64,000 bases of DNA from positions 21,441 to 85,440 of the forward strand of contig JAENRP010000186.1 in the NCBI GenBank assembly GCA_024741835.1. The letters are read 5' to 3'. How positions within the stretch are numbered: the stretch's first letter is position 1; each line of letters opens with the position of its first letter. The position numbers were made by a program, and so were the translations under genes. The stretch comes from Diplocarpon mali (lineage: Eukaryota > Ascomycota > Leotiomycetes > Helotiales > Drepanopezizaceae). The notes beneath the pieces were generated by a model. It was not told the DNA's origin. It worked only from the letters and a program-made list of their open reading frames with translations, and did no database searches. This document shows, one piece after another, positions 24,001 through 33,528 of the stretch.

Positions 24001-25697
24001 ACGCCCGGTGCTGGTGGGATGATGACCGGCCAGGCCCCCAGCAGAATGCCCACGGCATTGGCGTGGAGAGGCCCTGCGCCCCCAAAGGCAACAAGAGAGA
24101 AGTCCTCGGGATTGTAGCCCTGCTCGACCGACACGTTTCGCAGAGCGTTGTACATCCGCTCGTTGACCAGGTTGTAGATACCTTGGGCCGTCTGGTCGGC
24201 ACCGAGACCCATCTGGCGCGCGAGATTCTCAACCGCCGATGCTGCCGCGGCCACATCCAGAGGAAATGCACCCCCCAGGAGGTGGTCGGGGAGGTATCCG
24301 AGGACGAGATTCGCATCAGTCACAGTTGCGTTGCGACCTCCCATGCCATAACACGCCGGGCCAGGGCGGGCTCCCGATGATTCTGGCCCGACTCTCAGAG
24401 TAGAGGTGAGTTCGACATACTGCGCGATGGAGCCTCCTCCTGCGCCGACGGTCCTAAGGAGTGCAGGTCAGCAAGGGACGTGAAGCTTGGAGGCCGTGGG
24501 ATGTGATACGCACTTGACATCGACTGAAGGCGCGCGGACGGTGAGAGAGTCGACGGCCGTCTCCCGACGAAGTGCAGGCCTGCCATCCGAGATAAGTGCA
24601 CAATCCGTCGAGGTACCGCCCATATCAAGCGTGATCAAATTCCGGTATTTCGTCTTCTGAGCGACGACGTCGGCCACCCCGCGAACCCCGCCAGCAGGTC
24701 CAGACCTGAGCGTCGGTCAGCAGCGCGAGAGTGGCAGAAATCCATCGCCGCCTCTTACATCAGAATGTTCACCGGCAACTCGCCAGCGAGATCCAGCGTT
24801 GTCAGGCCGCCGTCACTCTTGAGTATGCGAAGAGTTGCGCTGTCCGCCGCGAGCAGCTTCTGCAGATTGGCCAGGTATCTCTTCACCACTGGTTTGACGA
24901 TGGCGTTTGCGCTCGCCGTGACTGTCCTCTCGTACTCTCCGACCTCAGGTAAAACATCGGCCGAGCAGACAATTTCAACATCAGGGCCAAGTTCCGCGCG
25001 GAGGATCTCTGCCACGGCTTGCTCGTGGGCATCGTTCTGATACGAGTTCAGAAGACTGACCGTCACAGCTTCCGGCTTCTGCTTCTTCACATGGACGAGA
25101 TCTCGGCGCAGTTTGGCCTCGTCGATGGGTCTGACGATCTGCCCTTCGGCAGACATCATCCCCTCGCACTGGACCGTGCTCTCAAGAGGGACAATGGGAG
25201 GGGAAGGGACGAAATTGATCCAGGCTCCCAAGCCTCCAGGGATTTGGGATCGTCGAACCGAAAGGACATCTTTGTGACCGGACGTAACAACCAAGGCAGT
25301 TCGAGCACCTTTCCCCTCCAGCACGGCATTGGTAGCTGGATGACAGAATATCAGTACGATCCATCGCACACGCGCCCAGTTGGATCCTCACCAACGGTCG
25401 TGCCGTGATGGATGCTCTCGAATCGGCCACTCCACCCATACAGGCTCTTCAGCTCTTCACGGGCCTTTCCAATGCCATTCCTCACCCCGATACTCTGGTC
25501 GTGAGTCGTCGATGGGACCTTGGTCCGAACAGTCTTCCCATCAGGTGTGAATACACACACATCGGTGAAGGTTCCCTATGCGTCTCAGCACGTTGAAAAT
25601 ATGTAGCGAGAACTCGGCCCGTCTGACGGATCGCACGTACCCCGACATCGACCCCGAGTCTATAACCAGTTCTCTGCGTTGACCCCGCATCACCCAT
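21086..25697 (-). CDS. Fused hydantoinase A/B, 5-oxoprolinase family enzyme
   Basis: This family performs ATP-dependent opening of cyclic amides such as hydantoins or 5-oxoproline. Nine exons join in one frame to 1366 residues: 25641-25697, 25392-25575, 24759-25335, 24514-24705, 22936-24453, 22639-22881, 21970-22552, 21743-21884 and 21086-21690. All introns (52-86 bp) end GT..AG. The HyuA half has DVGGTFTDV near residue 20, HHGTTVATNAVLEGKG, SGPAGG, TLDMGGTSTD, GAGGGSIA and the AFGGAGPLHA stretch. The HyuB half starts near residue 690 and has SEMDSNTLI before it, then RNEMDTLMLRCSMSP, TDVGGRVPGS, FDFSGTSPQ, ELNFPLRIE and WGGGGLGDP. The first ATP motif is DVGG rather than the DRGG typical of eukaryotic 5-oxoprolinase, so a hydantoinase or related lactamase is at least as likely. 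No targeting peptide is evident. Exact substrate unknown. Confidence 0.9.
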
Positions 25698-27347
25698 TTC
25701 GAACTCTCTGTTTGACCCCGGAGACTGAGGAGCCTTGGGGAGCGCTTGGGTGAGATAATCAAAAAAGAAGAAGATCTATGTAATGCCAACTCTGGACGTT
25801 CAGCCTGAGAAGCGCAAGATACCCGTGTGCAGACCAGGCTCTGCGTGCGACCACTCGGTTGAGAGCGTAAGAACCAGAGACTTGGAACTCGGAAGTCCGG
25901 CGACCTGGCTCTTATCATGCTGGTCGGATCGGTTGTCACGAGAGGGGAGAGTCCAAGAGTGGAGGCGATGCGACGTTATCTGCGAGAGGAGATATGCGGA
26001 GCGTGAACAACAACCGGAAGAGAACGACGCCAGTGACAAGCGACGAACAAGTGCTTGCGGTCCCTGGTCTAGGGGTGGTGACCCCGCCATCAAAGCTTCA
26101 TGGTACATGTAGCCACTTACACATCATGGCTAGCAAACCCAGCGATTTCCAAGGTGCTGCCAACATAAATGTTATGATCTCTCTACCCTTGCACAGCCAA
26201 CGAGGAGGGGTTTAAAGCTTGGAACCCTATCCAAGATGGCATTCCCCACCAGACGCAACACGGAGCAGGGTCTCGCGCCTCGATGCCGAAGAAGGGCATT
26301 CACAGTTGATCCAAATCGGCTCGTAGCATATCCTCACTCCCGCTCTGATACGAACCCCTTCTACGAAAAGATTTGGCTCCAGAGCTTGATCATGCTTTCC
26401 AAGAACCACTCGATCACCTACGGAAGCACTCAAGCCAGCGGATTTCTCAAAATCACGATCGGTAGCAGAACCGCTACCAGCATCGCTTGCTGACAGCCCG
26501 CAGGTGGTATGGAGTAACACCGGCTCCTTGCCTAGCTCTCGACCCGCGCCGCAGGCCACCCTGGCTCTGAGCCCATTGTGACGAGGAGGAGCTCAACGCC
26601 ATCCGAATCTCTGGCGGAATGGGCTCACGCTCCACGCTCCGGAGTTCAGAGCTACGACAATGGTGGAATTCTAAGCAGTGCACGCCTCGAAGACAAGGTA
26701 TGGCGTGTACGGAGACCTCCAATCACGGATTACGGCCCCCGAGAAAATATACTCTCAAGGCGGGGCTACTTTCTGGATGTTTTTGCCCGAATCAGCAGCG
26801 GCAGTTGTTTGGACCCTTTTCTGGCTGATGCAAATAAAGCGTTGGATAGATTACTTTGATCACATGGTTTTCGTTATCTATCCTACCCACCTACGCGTAG
26901 TATTCAGTCTACGGGAATATTTTCAACATGGTGTGTCTGGAAAACCACGACTGGCAATTAAACATCGCTTATCTTGAATCAATGGCTGCGGGAACTACTG
27001 TGAGGCGGGGCGAGGGCGGGGGCGGGAGCGGGAACGGGGGCGGGAGCGGGTTGTAAAGTGGGGTGTTTTGTGGGTCGGTAATAAAAGGAAATTCACGTCT
27101 AGCACGGTATCGGCGTTGTGCTTGTAATATTATGCCTACTGGTTCTGCGCATCTAATCGGATAAACGTATACTGACTCAGTTCTTCCTACACTCAGGTCA
27201 ATCCCGGGGTATTAATCTATCGATCTCATTGTCAGTCGTTTGCCCCGTGGTACTCGAATCACTAGGATAGCTTCCAAGGCAGCCGAACACCGAAGCAATG
27301 TACATACTCGATTCTCTATCCTTCGTGACAAATGATCATCCAAGCGT
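25698..27347. other. Intergenic region with no supported gene
   Basis: This covers the promoter side of the hydantoinase-family gene and the 3' flank of the LRO1-type gene. Short overlapping frames up to about 130 codons occur on both strands without recognisable domains. A guanine-rich tract at 27003-27050 is described separately. Confidence 0.6.
27003..27050 (+). repeat. G-rich tract, possible G-quadruplex
   Basis: About 48 bases on the plus strand are built from GGGCGG, GGGAGC and GGGAAC steps, with at least six runs of three or more G separated by 1-3 bases. The pattern satisfies the usual G-quadruplex rule. It lies about 300 bp beyond the stop codon of the LRO1-type gene. Confidence 0.75.
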
Positions 27348-29264
27348 CTATGAGAACTTCGTCTCCTCCTGAATATTCACATTCTCCGAATATTCTCTGA
27401 TATTACTCGTGATAAATTCCTCAATTTCGTCGCCCTTGCCTGCTGCCACCCTTAGAATCAGGTCATTCAGACTCTGTCTACCCAAGATATCGACATGGTC
27501 GCCTGTATTCGGGCCGCCGCGAGGACTGAACCTATCAGGTTCGTGCGGCATTTCGTAGACTTTGATTTTCACGCCGGCTGGATTATAGCGGCGGATGTTC
27601 CATCCTTTGTTGCACATGTAACCTGTCGACAACAAAGGGACGGTACCGTCGCCTTCGCCAAGAATTACGCCGTGGTCAATGTTACCTTGGGAGAGTGCGG
27701 TGTCGATTGTGATGTTGAGGGTGGAGAGAGGATTTTTTTCCATACGGTAAAAATAGGATCGTTCGGTTGGTTTTCCGATGCCTGATTCTGTAAGTATGGA
27801 TTGATCCGAGTGAGGAGAAGACTCACCATAGAAGCAGTATATTTTCAGATTAGGAGCAAGAGGCAACCGGGTTTCGAGCGGGTTGATCCATCTCTTTTGG
27901 TCTTTCTCATTCGCTTCTACCTCTGCTGTTGTGTGCGCGACTCCGTGTGAGTAGCTTCCACGAACTGAGTCTTGATACCATTGCTCTGTTGTGTTCATCA
28001 AATAAGCGAGACTTTGCTCGACAGTCAGGTTGCGGTACTCCTTAGACCCGTTGTAGTGCTTGAAGTTTAAGAATGACCCGTAGCTAACATTCTGACCTGG
28101 CTTGTCGTCTGGTGCCCAAGTCGCATTGCCCCAAACTTCGTTGCCGCCAATCGGTAGCATGGAGCTGATTCCGGGCATAGCTCTAAACAAATCTGCGCGT
28201 TCTTCTCGGCTCAGAAATTTCTCCAACCCGTAAACGGCGAAAGCGTTTAGCTGAGCTGTATCTTTCATTTCCCCAGAGAGGACTGCTGGTAGGCCTTTCA
28301 GCGCCCCCAACATGCACCCACTGATATTGATCCACGATTCAACATGCTGATCAACCCAGTCATCCCCTCCAGCGCCCCCTTCCGGAGCCGCAACCCAGTG
28401 GAAGAAATAAAATAGGACCTGGCTGCCCATAGAATGCGATACCAGCACTACCTTTTTGCCCGAGGTCTTATGCGCCAACTCGATGTACATCTTCAGCCTC
28501 GTAAAATAGGAGTCTCTGACCTCCAGATTTTTGTACGACAACCTCCAATCGTACGCCGCAGTGTATGAATTTTCGGGATCGTATCCAATGGTAGCCAGAT
28601 TCTCGAGAATTTTGCTCCAGATCCAGTAGCCTGTTATGAAGAAGTCTGCAGCATCAAAGCCCTGCGCGGCTCGTAATTTAATGCCACCGGGAGGGTCAAG
28701 TCCAGTCTTCTTGTCCAGTATGATATGTTTCTTCCAGCCCTCCTTGTCTAATACTAACGCCCGCATCATGCTCCAACTGCCCCATAGCCGTTTTCTGAAA
28801 TACTGCCTTGAACTATTCGTCGTTCCCCAGGATTCCAGACCTGTGGATATTACGCCTGGGACCATAATAACTGGATGCTTTGCTTTAACTCCCTGCGCGA
28901 CAAGATTCAGTCCCACGGAAAACGAGTCGTAGTTCACAGCGTCCCGCTCCCCTTTCGACAAATCCCTTGCGTCTTTCACGAATCCCGCAGGCAGTACATC
29001 AATCAGGTTGTCCATGCTCAGATCCCCGAATTCTGGGAAATCGATGAGATCACTCTTGCCCGCGAAGAAGCCCGCTACGACGATCCCAAACAACCCACCC
29101 AGGATGAAGATGAACCCATTTCTGCGTTTGCGCGATTCTTTCTTCTTCTTATGCGACTCATCGTATATTATCTTCGATACGGGCGCGAGGCGTACTTCTT
29201 CTGCTTTGGCCGGAGAGTCGTCGCGAGCGGCATCTTTTTTCCCCCGGTTACGGAGACTTTCCAT
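27348..29264 (-). CDS. LRO1: Phospholipid:diacylglycerol acyltransferase (Lro1/PDAT)
   Basis: This enzyme moves an acyl chain from a phospholipid to diacylglycerol to make triacylglycerol at the ER. The frame is open for 638 codons, but a 45-bp intron is hidden in it at 27782-27826 (GTGAGT..CAG, a multiple of three). Removing it gives about 623 residues and restores KIYCFYG followed by IGKPTERSYFYR, as in the family. Basic Lys/Arg-rich N-terminal residues 1-48 precede one membrane segment (about 49-68, FIFILGGLFGIVVAGFF), the single-pass type II topology of Lro1. The LCAT fold shows the lid residues LESWG, the nucleophile in VSHSMGSQ, Asp in GEGDGTVPLLS and a late His (GDHVDIL). It is divergent from NAA30 across 317 bp. 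Confidence 0.95.
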   Translation of the reverse strand: MESLRNRGKKDAARDDSPAKAEEVRLAPVSKIIYDESHKKKKESRKRRNGFIFILGGLFGIVVAGFFAGKSDLIDFPEFGDLSMDNLIDVLPAGFVKDARDLSKGERDAVNYDSFSVGLNLVAQGVKAKHPVIMVPGVISTGLESWGTTNSSRQYFRKRLWGSWSMMRALVLDKEGWKKHIILDKKTGLDPPGGIKLRAAQGFDAADFFITGYWIWSKILENLATIGYDPENSYTAAYDWRLSYKNLEVRDSYFTRLKMYIELAHKTSGKKVVLVSHSMGSQVLFYFFHWVAAPEGGAGGDDWVDQHVESWINISGCMLGALKGLPAVLSGEMKDTAQLNAFAVYGLEKFLSREERADLFRAMPGISSMLPIGGNEVWGNATWAPDDKPGQNVSYGSFLNFKHYNGSKEYRNLTVEQSLAYLMNTTEQWYQDSVRGSYSHGVAHTTAEVEANEKDQKRWINPLETRLPLAPNLKIYCFYGESSPHSDQSILTESGIGKPTERSYFYRMEKNPLSTLNITIDTALSQGNIDHGVILGEGDGTVPLLSTGYMCNKGWNIRRYNPAGVKIKVYEMPHEPDRFSPRGGPNTGDHVDILGRQSLNDLILRVAAGKGDEIEEFITSNIREYSENVNIQEETKFS

Positions 29265-29581
29265 GGTGTTGATGGGATGGGTGGAGAAACATGAAAGTCA
29301 GAAAGATATCGTTCTATGGCAGAAGCTCCGGCATCGTTGGCAAGGCGTTCAGGTTTGTTCGGACTGAATGGCTGGTACCAGTTGGGCCGGATGCATTTTG
29401 TTTTGGTGAGCCGGCGGGCCGACGTCACTTCTACATTACCACTTGAACGCCTAGTATCACCGGGGTTCTGCCGAGTGAGCGTCAGCCTTGCCAACTTTTC
29501 CAGTGCATGTGGAAGCCGTTCATATCTTGAGTTTCTGGTCCCTTGGACGCCGTGTCCAATTGCAATTCCAACACCCGCAGG
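29265..29581. promoter_or_regulatory. Shared divergent promoter LRO1 / NAA30
   Basis: These 317 bp separate two start codons pointing outwards, so both genes must use it as promoter and 5' leader. No further regulatory site is asserted. An in-frame upstream ATG at 29543 could lengthen NAA30 by 13 residues. Confidence 0.6.
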
Positions 29582-30215
29582 ATGGCAGAAACAGCTTCTG
29601 AAGAAATCGCCGAGGTGATTGTCGAAGGGAAGGATGTGGAATTACCGGCAGAGCTCAGATATATCCAATACGAGCACTCGCTGGAGAGGAAATATCTCCC
29701 TTCTATCCGGGCCATCATTTCCAAGGATTTGAGCGAGCCGTACAGTATCTATGTGTACCGGTATTTTCTATACCAATGGGGCCATTTGTGCTTCATGGTA
29801 CCTGGCATCATTCATACCAAAAGCTTCCATACTGATGAAGGTGCAGACTCTCCATCCATCAACCGACACCCTTATCGGCGTAATAGTCTGCAAGCTCGAA
29901 ACCCACCAGTCGCACTCCCCACCTACACTTCGAGGTTACATCGCCATGCTGGCCGTCTCATCGTCTTACCGAAACCACGGTATCGCTACTACACTCGTGA
30001 AGAAGGCGTTAGATGCAATGATTGAGAGGGGTGCAGATGAGGTGGTATTGGAGACAGAGGAGACGAATGTGCCGGCTATGAAACTGTATGAAAGACTGGG
30101 CTTCATTAGGAGCAAGAAACTGCATCGGTATTATCTGAACGGGAGTAGTGCGTACAGGCTAGTTCTTCATCTGAAGAGGACGGGGGAGATGATTGGGGAG
30201 GGGGCCATTTTTTGA
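29582..30215 (+). CDS. NAA30: N-alpha-acetyltransferase 30, catalytic subunit of NatC
   Basis: It acetylates the N-terminus of nascent proteins that start with Met followed by a hydrophobic residue, working with Naa35 and Naa38 on the ribosome. Two exons, 29582-29797 and 29847-30215, give 194 residues, the usual fungal length. The intron is 49 bp, with a branch-like ACTGAT nine bases before the acceptor. The GNAT fold is clear: [19 protein letters not shown] forms the substrate side. [19 protein letters not shown] carries the acetyl-CoA loop R-x-x-G-x-[19 protein letters not shown] is the characteristic NatC/NatB-like strand-helix, and [16 protein letters not shown] closes the domain. The acceptor could instead be six bases earlier, adding Val-Gln. 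The start at 29582 is chosen because it lies at the family N-terminus; 29543 is possible. Confidence 0.95.
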
Positions 30216-30449
30216 CAGAAATTGTTCCCTCACGAGCTATGACATTTGACGAAATGAAGTATCAGATTGTTTGCAAGATGTCGTAGTGGGAAGCCCCTAT
30301 CCAAAGCTAGATGCATAGCCATGCGAAAGTTCAGAGGTGGAAAGTATATAAACGCAAGCTTATTCCGAGTAAACGTAGCGGTAATCTCCTTTCTGCTTCG
30401 GCGGATAGGAGAAATCCTTCACAGTTCCATCTATCGCTCGTGGCTTCAT

Positions 30450-31781
30450 TTATATAAATTCTTCTGCGCTGTACATAGAGGCTGCAATATTGTAATCGTT
30501 TAAATGCTTCAGAGCCAGATGGGTGTACGCATCTACGCGATTAGGTCAGTTTGTATTCTATCGTAAATTCGGTAGACCACAGGCTTACCACACTTGTAGT
30601 ATATCGGCCTGCCCTTCTCGACAAACCCAAGGTCCTTCAAATTGTGTAGAACTCTTCTGACATCTCCTCTGTCTTCGAAATTGCGCGTGTAGATGCAAAT
30701 CAAGTGAGGATTGCGGACTTGACCGTCGTCTGGGGCAACTTTGGCAGCCTGCCTAGGTCGTTGCTGGCGGTATTCTGAGCGACAAGCTCCCATACTTGGT
30801 TCAGTCCATGCGTAGGACAGAAGATCATCCAATTTGTGTTAATTAGCTTCTATAGCTGAAGAAATTCTCAGAAAGAACTGGGACCTGTTACAGTGAGGTG
30901 GTTGGCAACGAGCGGACGGGCTAGTTGAAACCCAAGACGCTGCACTTACTTTGCCAGATGTACATCTCAGATCAACCGCTGTGTTCAATGTCTTTTCGAC
31001 AACTTCTTTAATCTCGGTATTGAGTACTTTCGTGACCGTTGCCTTCGAGGCCTTGCCAACGTGCTTCTTCTCGACATCATGTCGTGATGCTACCAACGGC
31101 TCGAGTAGCCCTTTACCCTCGCGGAAAAACTGAGCCCATCTACTATCATCTTCTGCCATTGTTTCTTCATGAGATAGCATGCGCTCATCTTTCTATGTCT
31201 GGATGATCTTGCGAAACGGGTTGGCTATGGAAATCTGTGGATCTAGTGAGTTACTGATCCTGGATAATTGCCACAGGGTCGGACATAGATTGTACTGCAA
31301 AGACTCACCCAAGGAATTTGGTAGTAACTTGCGTAGTAGCAGGGGGAAGTCTCTGCAGAAACTCCTCGACTGTCTCCTCGAGCTGTCTACCATATACCTT
31401 TCCTGCGTACGGGTTGGACATCTTAGCAGTAACCTGGTCAGATTCGGCATCCATATTCTCCCAGGATAATTCGACCAAGGAAGGCTTTTTGCCTGCCCAC
31501 CATTCTTCGACCTCGAAGGTCACTGCTCTTACCTTCAGCTCATTTCTGATATTCTCGTCACCTGACCTGTCAGTGATTGTTGCAATTCAAAGAGAGTCGT
31601 TACTGACCGTAGAAGTCGGATTCGTCTGGAAGATACCCTGAATCTCTTTGCTCCAAGTTTTCGACCAATGTTGGAAGTTCTTGTAGATGTTTTCGTTGGT
31701 AACGCCTCTCGGGTAGGTGTGAATCGTAACGTTCAAGTCATAAAGAGTAGCGTGGCGACACGCAGTGAGATCAAATAGCAA
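30450..31781 (-). pseudogene. DUF1917 (BLES03/UPF0696) family gene, apparently broken
   Basis: The family has no settled function. Exon 1 starts MLFDLTACRHATLYDLN at 31781. Further segments are DENIRNELKVRAVTFEVEEWW, KFL then DPQISIANPFRKII, the helical EPLVASRHDVEKKHVGK part, WMIFCPTHGLNQVW, NPHLICIYTRNFEDRGDVRRVL and IYYKCDAYTHLAL. These are the order and landmarks of fungal DUF1917 proteins. Introns with GTAAGC, GTGAGT and GTAAGT donors still look spliceable. Two defects are seen. An in-frame TAG lies right after IIQT (about 31193), where CAG would fit. A one-base frame change falls between VAQNTASNDLG and AAKVAPDDG (about 30755). The gene is either a young pseudogene or affected by sequencing or assembly error; an unusual splice pattern is less likely. 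Confidence 0.7.
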
Positions 31782-32097
31782 GTCATATTGAATCGTTTGG
31801 CTTCAAATCAGTTCGGCTCTTAGTAGCGAGGCCGAAGCTTTCATTTTACGGCGAATAGGAAGATGTTGTTAATGAGAAATGAAGGAGTAGTTACGATTAC
31901 TGTATATCCTGGCTAGGCGATTGGACACCACGTTCCAAACCTCGCTTCGAAATTTGCATTTTCTCAACACAAAATAACAAAACACAACACAACACAGCAC
32001 TATACTACCTCCCTGCACAACATAGCAAAACATATCATAATACAACGCAATAAAGCGGTCTAATCTTATGCGTGTACTGTATTCCACGTGAAACACG
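31782..32097. promoter_or_regulatory. Shared divergent promoter DUF1917 / DPH7
   Basis: These 316 bp separate the outward-pointing starts. They include a run of AACACAACACAACACAGCAC repeats at about 31980-32000, an A/C-rich leader-like tract on the DPH7 side. No specific factor site is claimed. Confidence 0.5.
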
Positions 32098-33528
32098 ATG
32101 GTAACCCCCAGCAGTTCGACCTACTCGCCTCCAGATACGGAACATAGTGAATCTGTCACTCCACTAGGTGAACTTACTCTAGACGCGCCGCCGAGCTGCC
32201 TCGAATTTCTTCGAACAACCGGATGGGAACAATTCTTCGTCGTAGGAACATATCAACTGGACCATAATCCCATTACGGATGAGAACGCAGCTTCTAAGGA
32301 CCCCAAGGAGCAGTCTAGGAATGGCACGCTGAGTCTTGTCAGGCTGGATATAAACGATGGTTCCATGTAAGCACCCTCCATGTCATCGTGGGAACGTGCC
32401 ATCTCTACATATCCTGACTAAATGAATCTAGTCGCAACACTCATACCTTGAAATGTGATTCCGCCATCTACGACCTACATTTCCTTCCGGGACAGCGGTT
32501 CTTTGCCGCCGTATCAAGTACCGGCACTATCTCCTTCTATGAAGTCATTGAGATAGAAAGGGATTCGGCGGAGGCTCAGTAAGGGCTATCTCTGGCCATT
32601 TCTATATGGTTTTGAGACGTGCTGACTCTAATTCCCCAGCGCTGGCATCTTCCCTTCGCTCAGGATAAAGTTACTTTTTACCAAGCAGCTCTTCTCGCCC
32701 GGTACCATCATCACCTATTTTGCCTTCTTACCTGCCCACACGTTGGATCTCTACCAGCCACTCATAGCAGCTACTACTGATGATGGCGGCGTCTACCTCA
32801 TGGTGTATGATATGACGGCTCAAAAGATTGAACTATTGAACGGTGGAGAACCTGTCCATCGACATGTATTGAAAGAAAGCGGAGCTCCAGATTTCGCTTG
32901 GTGCTGTGCTGTTAACTCGAAAGTAAGAACTAGCATATACTCTGGCGGCGACAACGCTGAGCTTGTCCGTATAAAGCTCGGAGATTATGCTGCGAGACTT
33001 CGCGATCTCGAGGGGAAGGTATTGACCGAGCTATATCGCCACAATTTCCATGATGCAGGAGTCACCGCTATCCTCCCACTACCACACTGTTTAAGTGATG
33101 ATTCTGCTCTGCTTCTCACTGGGAGTTACGACAATCATATTCGGCTTTATTCAAACTCGCACCAAAAAGTCATGGCTCAGCTAGACCTTGGAGGCGGAGT
33201 TTACAGGTTGAAAATGATTCAAGAGCACTATTGGCCGGGCCATGCCCCAAGAGAATTTGTATATCTTGTTCTAGCCTGTTGTATGCATGGAGGGACGAAA
33301 GTCATCGATGTCAGAACAGCAGACATCGACGACTACGTCATGAAAGTTGTCGGGAGTCTCAACGTGCCAGCCAATGATAGTGACAACTATTGCTACGCGG
33401 CTGATGTTCTTCCTCTGCCGCTTGCTAGTGGTTTCTTTGAGCAACAGCCTCCATTACCGCGAAAGCGCATGTTTGTCAGCGGATCTTTTGTTGACAAGAA
33501 GCTGACGTCCTGGCTGTTGAACCTCTGA
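32098..33528 (+). CDS. DPH7: Diphthine methyltransferase, WD40 protein Dph7
   Basis: It removes the methyl ester from methylated diphthine on elongation factor 2, the step before final amidation of diphthamide in the cytosol. Three exons (32098-32366, 32432-32578, 32640-33528) splice in frame to 434 residues, with introns of 65 and 61 bp. WD-type blades are visible: GTLSLVRLD, SAIYDLHFLPGQRFFAAVSSTGTISFYEV, GVYLMVYDM, TSIYSGGDNAELVRIKL, HDAGVTAILPLP..SALLLTGSYDNHIRLY, GGGVYRLKM and MFVSGSFVDKKLTSW. The pattern HDAGVT..TGSYDN.+R+.D is diagnostic of Dph7 among WD40 proteins. The start is the first ATG after the CACGTG-containing leader. It is divergent from the DUF1917 locus. Confidence 0.93.
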
